Counted from the stretch's first letter, positions 26,630 to 35,858 are shown. The stretch is DNA of 49,381 bases from a bacterium (GCA_021781595.1 JAJXWN010000002.1:1-49381); one strand, 5' to 3'. Notes: generated by a model from the letters alone, not told the origin. A program made the numbers and translations.

Positions 26630-27808
26630 ATGGTTCGTACCTTACTTCGTGCGTCGACGGCCATGGTGTTAGCCGTCACGATCGGCATGGCTGCGGCACC
26701 AGCCGCGTTGGCGGACACCGGCGCGGCGCTATCGAGCGGCGTCGTTCAATCCGCGAACGTCGCCATCAAGAATGCCATGACCGCTCAAACTCACAAGGCG
26801 GACCGGCCGGCGCTGCCCGGTGGTACGCTCGCACAGGTTCCTCCGGTCCGGCAACAACCCGTCAGCCAGCAACAGCTCGGCCTGCCGACCGGCTTCACCT
26901 ACACGTTTGATCTCTCTATCGCCAAACCGTTCGGCGACATCGGAAGCAAGACGGGCTGGCTCCCGGGCGGCATGGACGTGGTGGCCGGCTACGGCTTCGA
27001 CCCGACCACGCGCATCGTCGCAAATTACTACGAGCTGCAGCACTATCCGGCCGGCTTCAACAGCGGCGTGAAGCCGTTCTACATTCAAGGCCTGCCGAAT
27101 GGCGCGCCCGTTGACTTGGCGCAGTTGCACCCCCAGATCGACGTCGCGACCAAGGACCGCTTCGTCCTGCTCAATCTAGAGAAGTTGTTCTTGATCAAAC
27201 TCAACGGCGGGAAGGTCATACCGCTGGTCGTCACGCCGACCTACGTCGCGCGCTGGTCGAAGATCGCGTCCTCCCCGAGCAACAATGACATCGTAGCGTT
27301 CGAGCACAACGGATATCCGGTCTATGGCGTGCACACGCGCACGGCGCAGGTCGAATCGATCGCGTTTACGCTGCCGTTCTTGAAGACGCCGAAGATGTTC
27401 GGCACATTCACCGTCGCGCCGTCGTGGCTAGTTCACACGGCCGGGCTCAACCAAGACAATCACGTGCAGTTGTACCAGATTCTCTACCTCGAGTACAACC
27501 CAACGCCGACGACCAAATTCTTCTTCGAACCGCAGAGCTCGCGCGACTATCTACCGGCCGACCCGTACGCCCAGCACTTGATGGCGTACTTCCTGGGCGT
27601 CTCACACCGCATCGGCAATGCCGGATTCGTCCAGTTGGTTCTCAACAGCGGTGGACCGACAAATTACAGCCCGTACGGCGTCTCGGCTCTGTACTGCCAG
27701 CAGGCGGGGAACTGCGCGAACACCACGGTTCCCGCAGTCGGCGGTTTGAAAGCGACGCAATTGCAAATCCAATTCGGCATCGGCTCGCCGAGCGTGATCC
27801 AATTCTAA
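26630..27808 (+). CDS. Predicted outer-membrane or exported protein, unknown family
   Basis: 392 residues with a Sec signal peptide (MVRTLLRAS, hydrophobic core, cleavage near AALADT, about residue 29). A Pro/Gln-rich linker follows at about residues 60-82, then a long part rich in aromatic residues and alternating polar/apolar strands, ending in SVIQF. A C-terminal Phe is typical of outer-membrane barrels folded by BAM, so a barrel is a reasonable inference. A GGAG site six bases before the ATG supports this start over an earlier TTG. It lies between the RND gene and a GDSL lipoprotein, overlapping the latter by one base if that gene starts at 27808. I do not recognise the family. Confidence 0.75.
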   Translation: MVRTLLRASTAMVLAVTIGMAAAPAALADTGAALSSGVVQSANVAIKNAMTAQTHKADRPALPGGTLAQVPPVRQQPVSQQQLGLPTGFTYTFDLSIAKPFGDIGSKTGWLPGGMDVVAGYGFDPTTRIVANYYELQHYPAGFNSGVKPFYIQGLPNGAPVDLAQLHPQIDVATKDRFVLLNLEKLFLIKLNGGKVIPLVVTPTYVARWSKIASSPSNNDIVAFEHNGYPVYGVHTRTAQVESIAFTLPFLKTPKMFGTFTVAPSWLVHTAGLNQDNHVQLYQILYLEYNPTPTTKFFFEPQSSRDYLPADPYAQHLMAYFLGVSHRIGNAGFVQLVLNSGGPTNYSPYGVSALYCQQAGNCANTTVPAVGGLKATQLQIQFGIGSPSVIQF

Positions 27809-27825
27809 TGATGGGATACTGCGCT

Positions 27826-29406
27826 ATGTTGAAAAACCTCATCCGACCGCTTGCGGTCCTCTCCGTATTCGCCTTAGCCGCCTGCGGCGGCGGCGGAGGC
27901 ACGGCGCCCACGCAAAGCGTGATCCCGCCGAAGACCGGCGGCACGGGTCTCTTCGCCACCATGGTCGGCGTCGGTGACAGCCTCACGGCCGGCTATCAAT
28001 CCGCCGGCATCGTCGGCGTTGCGTCGAGCAACCCGCTCTCGATACTGCCCGGCAACCTCGTGCCGCCGACTCAGGAGAACGGCTGGTGGACGCTTGCCTA
28101 CGAGCAAGCCACCGGCACCTCGGCAGCCGCGATGGCCAACCCGGCGACATCGGTGCTTCCGCTCATCAACGGGCCCGGCCTAGGAGGTCAGCTCATCCCG
28201 GTTTCGCCGGCTATCTCGCCGGTCGGCTTCGCTCCGTCGCATCCGGGCTGCGATCCCTTCAACCAAGAGGCATACCAGCTGAGCACGGCCCTTTCGGTGG
28301 TGCGCGCCAACCCAAACGCCACGATCCTCGACGTCGCGGTTCCCGGCCAGACCGCCCATGAAGCGCTCTACGAAGTCGCGCCCTTGACGGGACCGCCGCC
28401 AAGCATGGTGGGCACGGCACCGAACATCTCCTGCCCGCCGTATCCGAGTTCGGCGACCGACCCGACAGCGGGCGGCCTCCAACAGCTCGTCCAAGGCGAG
28501 AGCAGCCTCTTCTACCCCATCCTGGGCGGTTTTGCCGGCAAGATCCAAAACCTCGACCAGGTCGACGCCGCAGCGGCGCTGCACCCGACGCTGGCCACCG
28601 TCTGGCTTGGCGCAAACGACCTGCTGAAGTTCACCTTCTCGGGCGGCAATCCGGTCGCGACCGATTCGCCCGCGCAGATGCAAACCGACATTACGCAGAC
28701 GATCGAGCGCCTGCAAAATGCCGGCGCCAAAGTCGTCGTTGCGAACCTGCCGGATATCCTCATCACCCCGCAGTTCTTTCAGGGCGGCGTGCCCGCCAAC
28801 CCGGCGCAGCAGTGCCTCGTGCGCAGCTATGTCTTCTGCGGCCTGCTCCAAGCCTTCCTAAGCCAAGGTTTGCCGCCGGCAAACGCGCAAGCGGCGGCCG
28901 CACAGTATACCGGATATCTGCAGACGGCCTATAGCGTCGGTCCCAACGGGTACCTCACCGAGAGCGGATTCTTCGCCTTTCTCTCGCAGATTGCTCACGG
29001 CGTGCAGCAACCCGTCCTCGACCCGAACGGTAAGGGCTCCGGTCTCGGCGGCGTCTACCTGACGGATGCTTTCGCCGCACAAGTCCAGGGCCTGAATACG
29101 GCCTACAACGCGTCGATAGCGGCGGCGGCACAAACCACCGGCGCGCCGCTCGTCGATATCCACGCGCTCTTCGCGGGCATCCTGCAAGCCGGCGGCGTGC
29201 CGATCAACCCGCCGAAATGCTGCAGTCTCGTTCTCGGCGGTGGACTTCTCAGCTTCGACGGCCTGCATCCGTCGGATACCGGATACGCGCTCCTGGCAAA
29301 TGCGTTCATCGGAACGATCGACCAGGCGTTCGGCGCTACGGTTCCACCGCTCAGCCAAGCGCAGATCGGTGCAATCTACGCTACCGACCCGTACGCTCCG
29401 CACTAA
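27826..29406 (+). CDS. SGNH/GDSL-family hydrolase lipoprotein
   Basis: About 526 residues. The N-terminal lipobox FALAAC makes Cys20 the lipid-modified residue. Block I GVGDSLTAG carries the nucleophile Ser52, block III is LGANDLL, and block V DGLHPSD supplies the Asp/His pair, so it is predicted to be an active esterase or lipase-like enzyme anchored in the cell envelope. The in-frame ATG at 27808 overlaps the previous stop (TAATG) and could be used instead; 27826 gives the better signal peptide. It probably forms a unit with the barrel-like protein. The substrate is unknown. Confidence 0.9.
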   Translation: MLKNLIRPLAVLSVFALAACGGGGGTAPTQSVIPPKTGGTGLFATMVGVGDSLTAGYQSAGIVGVASSNPLSILPGNLVPPTQENGWWTLAYEQATGTSAAAMANPATSVLPLINGPGLGGQLIPVSPAISPVGFAPSHPGCDPFNQEAYQLSTALSVVRANPNATILDVAVPGQTAHEALYEVAPLTGPPPSMVGTAPNISCPPYPSSATDPTAGGLQQLVQGESSLFYPILGGFAGKIQNLDQVDAAAALHPTLATVWLGANDLLKFTFSGGNPVATDSPAQMQTDITQTIERLQNAGAKVVVANLPDILITPQFFQGGVPANPAQQCLVRSYVFCGLLQAFLSQGLPPANAQAAAAQYTGYLQTAYSVGPNGYLTESGFFAFLSQIAHGVQQPVLDPNGKGSGLGGVYLTDAFAAQVQGLNTAYNASIAAAAQTTGAPLVDIHALFAGILQAGGVPINPPKCCSLVLGGGLLSFDGLHPSDTGYALLANAFIGTIDQAFGATVPPLSQAQIGAIYATDPYAPH

Positions 29407-29409
29407 CGA

Positions 29410-29473
29410 GCCTATCGGTTAGAGATCGAAGAGGGCGCCCGCGGGCGCCCTCTTCGATCTCTAACCGATAGGC
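29410..29473. terminator. Perfect 64-bp palindrome between convergent genes
   Basis: Two 32-base arms (29410-29441 and 29442-29473) are exact reverse complements with no spacer. It begins 4 bases after the GDSL stop and ends 4 bases before the gdh stop, so it probably serves as a two-way transcription barrier, though it has no T-run on either side. The length and perfection are well beyond a usual terminator. Confidence 0.7.
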
Positions 29474-29476
29474 CGA

Positions 29477-30736
29477 TCAGGCGTAGACGCCGCGCAGTTT
29501 CAGCGACTGCACGACGCGATCGATCGCGATCATGTAGGCCGCCGTGCGGTAAGGCACCTTGTACTGGTTGACGATCTTACGCATCTCGTGGAAGTTGACG
29601 AGTAGCGTATCCTCGAGGCGCTCGTTGACCTCCGCCTCCTTCCAGAAGTAGCCCATACGGTCTTGGACCCACTCGAAGTACGAGACCGTGACGCCGCCGG
29701 CGTTGGCCATGATATCCGGAATCACGACGATGCCCTTCTTGTTGAAAATACGATCGGCCTCAGGGGTAGTCGGCCCGTTCGCGCCCTCGACGATCAGCTT
29801 GGCTTTGACGAGGTTCGCGTTTTCCGTATTGAGCTGTTTTTCCAGCGCGGCCGGCACGAGCACCTCGCAATCGCTGACGAGCAGCTCGGCGTTGCTGATG
29901 CGATCGCCGCCGTCAAAGCCTTCGAGCGAGTGGTGCTCCTTGGCCAGAGCAAAAGCTTTCTCGACATTCAGCCCTTGGGCGTTGTAGTAGCCGCCCGTAA
30001 TATCCGAGATGCCGACGACCTTGCAGCCACGCTCGGCAAAGAGCTTGGCCGCGTACATACCGACATTGCCGAAGCCCTGCACGACGACGCGCACTTCCTC
30101 TGGGCGAAGGTGCATGTTCTCCATCTCGTCGAGAGCGCAGATCGTCACGCCGCGCCCGGTCGCTTCGACCCGCCCGCGCGAGCCGCCGATTGCCAGCGGT
30201 TTTCCGGTAACGACGCCCGGCGTATTCTGGCGCATATGCATCGAGTACGTATCCATGAACCACGCCATGACCTGCGGCGTGGTGTTGACGTCGGGCGCCG
30301 GAACGTCTTTGTCGGGGCCCACGACCTCGACGAGCTCCGCAGCGTACCGCCGCGTGATGCGCTCGAGCTCGTTCATCGACAACGTCGCCGGGTCGCAGGT
30401 CACGCCGCCCTTGGCGCCGCCGAAGGGGAGGTCGACGACCGCACACTTCCAGGTCATCCAGAAGGCAAGCGCGGTCACTTCGTCGAGCGTTACGCCGGGG
30501 TGGTAGCGGATACCGCCCTTGCCGGGTCCGCGTGCAAAATTGTACTGCACGCGATACCCGGTGAAGACTTCAAATCCACCGGTATCCCGCTGGAAGGGGA
30601 TCGAGAAGATAATCTGGCGCGACGGGTGCGTCAAGATCGCACGCATCGACGCGTCCAGTTCGAGTAGGTCCGCAGCTTCGTTGAAATACGCGATGGCGTC
30701 GCCGAATACCGAGACGTCGCGCACGGCAGTGGTCAT
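29477..30736 (-). CDS. gdhA: Glu/Leu/Phe/Val dehydrogenase, probably glutamate dehydrogenase
   Basis: 419 residues. Reversible oxidative deamination of glutamate to 2-oxoglutarate. The substrate domain has GGIRYHPGVT and PFGGAKGGV with the catalytic lysine, plus PAPDVNT; the dinucleotide domain has VQGFGNVGMYAA. The length and the tail QDRMGYFW fit the hexameric class of about 420 residues. Cofactor choice cannot be stated safely. It lies downstream of ychF on the same strand after 110 bases, so it could have its own promoter. Confidence 0.93.
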   Translation of the reverse strand: MTTAVRDVSVFGDAIAYFNEAADLLELDASMRAILTHPSRQIIFSIPFQRDTGGFEVFTGYRVQYNFARGPGKGGIRYHPGVTLDEVTALAFWMTWKCAVVDLPFGGAKGGVTCDPATLSMNELERITRRYAAELVEVVGPDKDVPAPDVNTTPQVMAWFMDTYSMHMRQNTPGVVTGKPLAIGGSRGRVEATGRGVTICALDEMENMHLRPEEVRVVVQGFGNVGMYAAKLFAERGCKVVGISDITGGYYNAQGLNVEKAFALAKEHHSLEGFDGGDRISNAELLVSDCEVLVPAALEKQLNTENANLVKAKLIVEGANGPTTPEADRIFNKKGIVVIPDIMANAGGVTVSYFEWVQDRMGYFWKEAEVNERLEDTLLVNFHEMRKIVNQYKVPYRTAAYMIAIDRVVQSLKLRGVYA

Positions 30737-30846
30737 AAAACGATATAGCCTCCAGAAAAGTCCAAACCCGGTACCTTTGCGGCGAGCGCCCCGATTTCCC
30801 TATCGGTACTGCGCGCGCGTCGAACGGCCCAGGGGCTAGGCCGCTC

Positions 30847-31941
30847 TTAGACGCTGAAGCGGAAGTTGACGACGTCGCCCTCACGCATGACGTACTCCTT
30901 GCCCTCGGAACGGACGCGGCCGGCGGTACGAAGCGCGTCCATGGTTGCGTACTTCACGTAATCGTCGTACGACACGATCTCCGCGCGAATGAAGCCCCGC
31001 TCGATATCGCTATGGATCTTCCCGGCAGCCTGCGGCGCCTTGCTTCCTCGTGTGATCGTCCAAGCCCGCGCCTCCTTCTCTCCGGCGGTCAGGAACGTCA
31101 TCAAACCGAGCAGATCGTAGGCGGCCACGATGAGATCGGCGAGCCCGCTGCGGTCGATGCCGATCTCGCGGCAGAACTCTTGCGCCTCCTCCGGCGACAG
31201 CCCGGCGAGCTCCGCCTCGACCTTACCGCAGATCGTAACCGTGCGGCCGCCCTCGGCGGATGCAATATCGCCTACCCGCCGGACCAAGGGGCCAGGGTGA
31301 CCGATCTGCGCTTCGTCGATATTCGCAACGTAGAGCAGCGGTTTGGCGGTCAACAGGAACGATTCCGCAGCCACCTCGGCCTCGGGCGTCCCGAGAGCGA
31401 ACGTTCGCGCGGGAACGTTCTGCTCCAGACCCGCAATGAGATTCTTCGCGGCCTCAACCTTAGGGCGCAGTTTTGGGTTGGCACGCGCCTCGCGTTCGAT
31501 CTTCTCCAGGCGTTTGCGCAGCGTTGCAAGATCGGCCAGGGCCATCTCGATGCCGACGATCTCGATGTCCCGCGCGGCGTCGGGACCGCCCTCGACGTGG
31601 GTGACGTTGTCGTCCTCGAAGCAGCGCACCACCATCGCGATGGCGTCGACTTCGCGGATGTGGCTCAGGAAGGCGTTCCCGAGGCCTTGGCCGGAGCTGG
31701 CCCCTCGTACCAGCCCCGCGATATCCACGAAGCGCACGGTCGCCGGAACCACGCGTTCGGAGTCCAGCAGCCGCTGCAGGACGGTCAGGCGCTCGTCGGG
31801 GACGGGCACCTCGCCGATATTCGGCTCGATGGTCGCAAAAGGGTAGTTAGCGGCGAGCGCTTGCGCCGACCGCGTCAGGGCGTTGAAGATGGTCGATTTG
31901 CCGACGTTGGGCAAACCTACGATTCCGCATGAAAGAGCCAT
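30847..31941 (-). CDS. ychF: Ribosome-binding ATPase YchF
   Basis: 364 residues, the standard length. This Obg-related P-loop protein prefers ATP because the guanine-specifying NKxD is replaced; here the segment reads YVANIDEAQ. The G1 motif GLPNVGKST, G3 DIAGLVRGAS and the C-terminal TGS-like domain (RGSKAPQAAGKIHSDIERGF) are present. It binds ribosomes and is linked to stress and translation control. The frame is open upstream, but ATG at 31941 gives the conserved MALSCGIVGLPNVG start, with GGAGG about ten bases before. Divergent from the BFN gene. Confidence 0.96.
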   Translation of the reverse strand: MALSCGIVGLPNVGKSTIFNALTRSAQALAANYPFATIEPNIGEVPVPDERLTVLQRLLDSERVVPATVRFVDIAGLVRGASSGQGLGNAFLSHIREVDAIAMVVRCFEDDNVTHVEGGPDAARDIEIVGIEMALADLATLRKRLEKIEREARANPKLRPKVEAAKNLIAGLEQNVPARTFALGTPEAEVAAESFLLTAKPLLYVANIDEAQIGHPGPLVRRVGDIASAEGGRTVTICGKVEAELAGLSPEEAQEFCREIGIDRSGLADLIVAAYDLLGLMTFLTAGEKEARAWTITRGSKAPQAAGKIHSDIERGFIRAEIVSYDDYVKYATMDALRTAGRVRSEGKEYVMREGDVVNFRFSV

Positions 31942-32020
31942 GATGAACCGCCCTCCGTTCGGCCGGGCTCGCCCGCTTCCCTCGGAATGGAAAGGTGCGC
32001 GACGCGTAGGATAGAGTAGC

Positions 32021-32494
32021 ATGCGCCAGATGAAGGTTGACAAGCTCGGCATCGACCTGCTTACGCATGATCCGGTGGTGATCCTCAAGGATACGGACGG
32101 CAAGCGCTTCCTGCCGATTTTGATCGGTCCGTTCGAAGCGACCGCGATCGCACTGGCTCTGGAAGGTGCCCCTGTCCCTCGCCCGCTCTCCCACGATCTC
32201 ATGCGCGCGATCCTCGACACGCTCGAAGCGCACCTCGAACAGGTCATCATCCACGATATCCGGGAATCGACGTTCTTCGCGAAGCTCATCGTGCGCGCCG
32301 ACGGCGAACTGCAAGAGATCGACGCGCGCCCGTCCGATGGTATCGCCCTCGCGCTGCGGATGCACGCGCCGATCTACGTCTCGGACAAAATCGTGCTGGA
32401 GGAATCCGCGCCCGACAAGAATGGCGACGACATCGAATTCGAGCGCTTCAAGAAATTCATCGACGACCTCAAGCCATCCGACTTCGAGCGCTAG
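32021..32494 (+). CDS. Bifunctional nuclease (BFN/DUF151) family protein
   Basis: 157 residues. The BFN domain is seen through FLPILIGPFEATAIALALEG, PRPLSHDLM and the DARPSDGIALALR motif. Family members have reported RNase and DNase activity or act as stand-alone domains of unclear role, and the core domain here is complete. ATG at 32021 or, four codons in, at 32030 (MKVDKLG). Nothing else near it points to a pathway. Confidence 0.9.
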   Translation: MRQMKVDKLGIDLLTHDPVVILKDTDGKRFLPILIGPFEATAIALALEGAPVPRPLSHDLMRAILDTLEAHLEQVIIHDIRESTFFAKLIVRADGELQEIDARPSDGIALALRMHAPIYVSDKIVLEESAPDKNGDDIEFERFKKFIDDLKPSDFER

Positions 32495-32513
32495 CGCGAC
32501 CGCTCGCGCGCAA

Positions 32514-32680
32514 CTAGTGTGCTGAACCATAATTGCCGTGACATGATCCAGCGAGGGATTTTTCGTCGGGGCGAGACGCGAAGAGGGAGCAACGCCGTAG
32601 CGTTATGCCCGATGAGCAACGAAACCCCGGTGGAACGGACCCGCTGGGCATGTTGCGACAATCATGGCTCAGCACACTAG
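32514..32680. mobile_element. MITE-like element with CTAG ends (IS630/Tc1-mariner type)
   Basis: The 167-base segment starts and ends with the inverted repeat CTAGTGTGCTGA / TCAGCACACTAG (32514-32525 and 32669-32680). Extending inward, 22 of the first 25 bases match, the three differences all being transitions, and weaker pairing continues to a central hairpin AACGC-CGTA-GCGTT at 32591-32604. No transposase frame fits inside. CTAG ends with duplicated TA are the mark of IS630-type insertion. The right end supplies the TAG stop of the solute-binding protein gene on the minus strand. Confidence 0.75.
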
Positions 32681-34302
32681 ATATCCCATTGCCAGATGTT
32701 GTACCACGGAGTCGACGTGGGATTAGCCTTGAAATGCCGAAGGTCGACCGAGCGTACGACGAGCCTGCGCAGCTGGTAGAGCGGGATGTACGGTACCGTA
32801 GCGTGGATCAAGCGTTCGGCGCGACGGTAGATCGCCGCGCGTGCGCGCGCTGCATCGGTCGCCAAACCGGCTCGCTCCAGCGCATCCAATTTGTGGTTGC
32901 AGTACCCGTAAACGTTCTGGCCCCGAGGGTACCAGCGGTCACATCCAAGATAGACCAGATTGTTCGGGTCCCACGCCAGCGTCGTCGAATAATCGGCAAA
33001 ATCGTATCTCCCCGTAAAGATGGGACCGTCGTAGGAGAAAATCGTATTGTAGGGATAGGTCTTGAGGTGCAGCCGCACCCCGATCGCCGCGAAATACTGC
33101 TGCAACTGTAACGCCGCCAACCGGATGTTCGACGACCCGGCGATGACCGCGATGTCGTAGTCCAGCCGCACGCCGTTCTTGGCACGCACTCCGCCGGGTC
33201 CGCGTTTCCAACCCGCGGCATCGAGCATGCGGTTAGCCGCGGCCGGATCGTACCGGTACGGCGGAAGATCGAGGTACCCGATCGCGGTGGACGGCTCTAC
33301 GGCACCGGTCGCCTCACCGACGCCGTGCGTCAACTTGCGCGCGAGGGCCCGGTAGTCGATCGACATCGCGAGGGCCATGCGCACGGTCAAGTCCCCGAGC
33401 CCAGCATGGCGCTCGTTCATCACCAACACGTTTTGCGCGTTCCATGGAACGGTCTCGACGGCCGCTCCGGGTATGCTCTCGTACTGTTCGTAGAGCGCGG
33501 CCTGCGGAGCGGTGATGAGATCGATCTGGTGGAGCCGCATTTCGTCGAGCATCGTTTCGTCGTTGGGGATCACGTAGAAGACGATCTTTGCAAGCCGCGG
33601 ACGGCCTTTGAAATAATCGTCGTTACGCGCCAGGACGATCTCGCGGCCGCGCTCCCACTTCACGAATTTGAACGGCCCCGTGCCGATCGGCGCCGAGTCG
33701 AACGGAACGCGGTCGATCGAGCGGTACTTCGCCAGAATGTGGGCCGGCAGAATCGGCTTTCCGCCCTCCTGAAGCGGCGTAAAAAACAAGCTGACGAACG
33801 GCGGGTAGCGGCGTTTCAAGTGCACCACGACCGTGTAGGCGTTCGGCGTATCGATCGACGCCACCCGATCGTAGCCCTCGCGGTACAGCGTGTCGTTACG
33901 CGGATTGACGACGGCTTCCCACGAAAACTTCACGTCGCGCGAAGTGAACGGTGCGCCGTCCTGCCACTTCACGCCGTGGCGCAGGTGGTAGACGTACGTC
34001 TTGCCGCCGGGCGATATGCCGCCATCGGCCAGCGTCGGCACCTCGGTCGCCAGATCGCCAACCAGCCGCCCACGATCGTTCGCCACCACCAAGTACGAGA
34101 AGATCATGGATGAGAGATCGTATGTGATGTCCATCTCGGAAAGGTAGGGGTTCAGGCGATCCGGATCGGCGACGTCGGCGAAGCGCAGGACGTGCGGCAC
34201 GGTCCATGCGTGGCGACCGCCGCGCACGGCGTTCTCCGTGGCGATCCGCGTACAACCCGCGAGCAATGCGACGCCGAGCAACATGGCAAAGGCAGATTTC
34301 AC
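32677..34302 (-). CDS. Family 5 extracellular solute-binding lipoprotein (peptide/nickel type)
   Basis: 541 residues. The lipobox VALLAGC makes Cys17 the lipid anchor. The family 5 signature region YVYHLRHGVKWQDGAPFTSRDVKFSWE and the GTGPFKFVKWERG motif mark it as the binding subunit of a peptide or related ABC importer. The GTG at 34302 with GAAGGA six bases before is the start; an upstream ATG would remove the signal peptide from the N-terminus. No permease or ATPase gene is adjacent, so it is an orphan. Its stop codon TAG lies inside the CTAG end of the MITE-like element. Confidence 0.92.
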   Translation of the reverse strand: MKSAFAMLLGVALLAGCTRIATENAVRGGRHAWTVPHVLRFADVADPDRLNPYLSEMDITYDLSSMIFSYLVVANDRGRLVGDLATEVPTLADGGISPGGKTYVYHLRHGVKWQDGAPFTSRDVKFSWEAVVNPRNDTLYREGYDRVASIDTPNAYTVVVHLKRRYPPFVSLFFTPLQEGGKPILPAHILAKYRSIDRVPFDSAPIGTGPFKFVKWERGREIVLARNDDYFKGRPRLAKIVFYVIPNDETMLDEMRLHQIDLITAPQAALYEQYESIPGAAVETVPWNAQNVLVMNERHAGLGDLTVRMALAMSIDYRALARKLTHGVGEATGAVEPSTAIGYLDLPPYRYDPAAANRMLDAAGWKRGPGGVRAKNGVRLDYDIAVIAGSSNIRLAALQLQQYFAAIGVRLHLKTYPYNTIFSYDGPIFTGRYDFADYSTTLAWDPNNLVYLGCDRWYPRGQNVYGYCNHKLDALERAGLATDAARARAAIYRRAERLIHATVPYIPLYQLRRLVVRSVDLRHFKANPTSTPWYNIWQWDI

Positions 34303-34342
34303 TGCGCTTCCTTCGAGGGTCGTGGGAGCGCACCTCGAATCC

Positions 34343-35149
34343 ATGCCCTCCATGAATACCAACGAACGCGCCGACATCGGCGTCTTTGGCGGCTCGGGCT
34401 TCTACTCGCTGATAGAAAACGCCCGCGAAGTCGCGATCGAAACCCCCTACGGAGCGCCGAGCGACCGGCTCGCGCTCGGCGAGATCGCGGGCAAGCGCGT
34501 CGCATTTTTGCCGCGTCACGGGAAGGACCATCGCCTCCCGCCCCATACGATCAACTACCGCGCCAACCTCTACGCTATGAAGATGCTCGGCGTGACGCGC
34601 ATCATCGCACCGACCGCCTGCGGTTCGCTCAAGACCGAGGTAAAGCCGGGTTCCATGGTCGTGGCCGACCAGGTGGTGGACCGCACGAACGGGCGCCGCG
34701 ACACCTTCTACGACGGCCCGATTACGACGCACGTCAGCTTTGCCGATCCCTACTGCCCGACGCTTCGCCCGATCGCGGTCGACGCCCTGAAGGCCATGGG
34801 CGTGGAGACGCACGAGCGCGGCACCATCGTCGTCATCCAAGGTCCGCGTTTCTCCACACGCGCCGAATCGCGGTGGTTCCAGAGCCAGGGCTGGGAGGTC
34901 ATCAATATGACCCAGTACCCAGAGTGCTATCTGGCGCGCGAACTGGAGATGTGCTACGTCAACATCTCGCTGATAACCGACTACGATGTCGGCTTGGAGG
35001 GGATGAGCCCGGTCTCGCACCACGACGTCATCGAGGTTTTTAACAAGAACAACGCTCGCGTGAGAACTGCGATCTCTAAGATCGTCGAGCGTATCGACCT
35101 CGGCAGCGCCTGTGCGTGTCATCACGCGCTCGAAGGCTCGCGCGCCTAG
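34343..35149 (+). CDS. mtnP: S-methyl-5'-thioadenosine phosphorylase
   Basis: 268 residues of the purine nucleoside phosphorylase family, MTAP branch. It splits methylthioadenosine with phosphate to adenine and methylthioribose-1-phosphate, salvaging the by-product of polyamine and other SAM-dependent pathways. FGGSGFYSL opens the domain, LPRHGKDHRLPPHTINYRAN and VIQGPRFSTRAES bind phosphate and substrate, and VINMTQYPE is the base/ribose pocket. The start is uncertain (ATG 34343 or 34352, GTG 34322); none has an ideal ribosome site. The polyamine link fits the Orn/Lys/Arg decarboxylase at 39-40 kb. Confidence 0.93.
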   Translation: MPSMNTNERADIGVFGGSGFYSLIENAREVAIETPYGAPSDRLALGEIAGKRVAFLPRHGKDHRLPPHTINYRANLYAMKMLGVTRIIAPTACGSLKTEVKPGSMVVADQVVDRTNGRRDTFYDGPITTHVSFADPYCPTLRPIAVDALKAMGVETHERGTIVVIQGPRFSTRAESRWFQSQGWEVINMTQYPECYLARELEMCYVNISLITDYDVGLEGMSPVSHHDVIEVFNKNNARVRTAISKIVERIDLGSACACHHALEGSRA

Positions 35150-35150
35150 G

Positions 35151-35858
35151 ATGCCCTCCCAGCCGCGCACCGATCTCTCGCTCTACTGGCACGCGTTCCC
35201 GGTCTACGCACGCAACCTCGCAGTGCTCCTTCCTCCCTTGCTCGCCGCAGTCGTCCAGCAACTTCTGAACTATGCGGGCGCGCAGCTCACCGGACCGCTC
35301 GGCGGAATCGGAATGGGCATCTTCGGCTTCATCGGGCAGCTGGTCTTCGGCTTCGCCTTCGGCGTCTCACTGATCGTGGCGGACGATGCGTGGCGGCACG
35401 AGCGTGCGAACTTGGGGACGGACTGGGACGAGGCGAAGCGCAAGGCGGGCAACATCCTGCTCGCGACGGTCGGCCTCTTCTTCATGATCTACGTCGCTCA
35501 GATGATTGGCTCGATCCTCGGCGGCGGTGGGAGCCTCGCGGCGGGCGCGCTCGCGGTGCTCTTTCTCATCTACACCATACCGGCAGCCTCGCTGGGAGGC
35601 TCGCCCGGACCCTACGCGCTGAGTTCCTCGATCCAGATCGCGCGCCGGGAACCGGGCCCTACGCTTTTACTGACGGTCGTCAGCTTGTTCGTCTACTACT
35701 TCATCGGCTTCATGCTTCCGCCGATACTCGCGGCCTACGTTAGCTTCCCCTCGTATGTCGCGCTGCAGATGCTGCTTCCGTCGTTAGCGATCGGCTACGT
35801 CGCGCTGATCGTTGCCAAGCAATACACCGACAGCGCCTTTAGCCGGTGGTGGCGATAG
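35151..35858 (+). CDS. Multi-pass membrane protein, unknown function
   Basis: 235 residues with about five or six hydrophobic helices, several rich in Gly and Phe (GGIGMGIFGFIGQLVFGFAF). No enzymatic motif is seen, and I do not recognise the family. The ATG comes one base after the mtnP stop (TAGGATG), suggesting coupled expression. The end overlaps the convergent holB end by 20 bases. A general stress, lipid or transport role cannot be distinguished. Confidence 0.75.
   Translation: MPSQPRTDLSLYWHAFPVYARNLAVLLPPLLAAVVQQLLNYAGAQLTGPLGGIGMGIFGFIGQLVFGFAFGVSLIVADDAWRHERANLGTDWDEAKRKAGNILLATVGLFFMIYVAQMIGSILGGGGSLAAGALAVLFLIYTIPAASLGGSPGPYALSSSIQIARREPGPTLLLTVVSLFVYYFIGFMLPPILAAYVSFPSYVALQMLLPSLAIGYVALIVAKQYTDSAFSRWWR

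Noticed and set aside
32605-33111. Plus-strand open frame beginning in the MITE-like element
   Set aside because: It is mostly opposite the solute-binding protein gene and shows no transposase or other family features.
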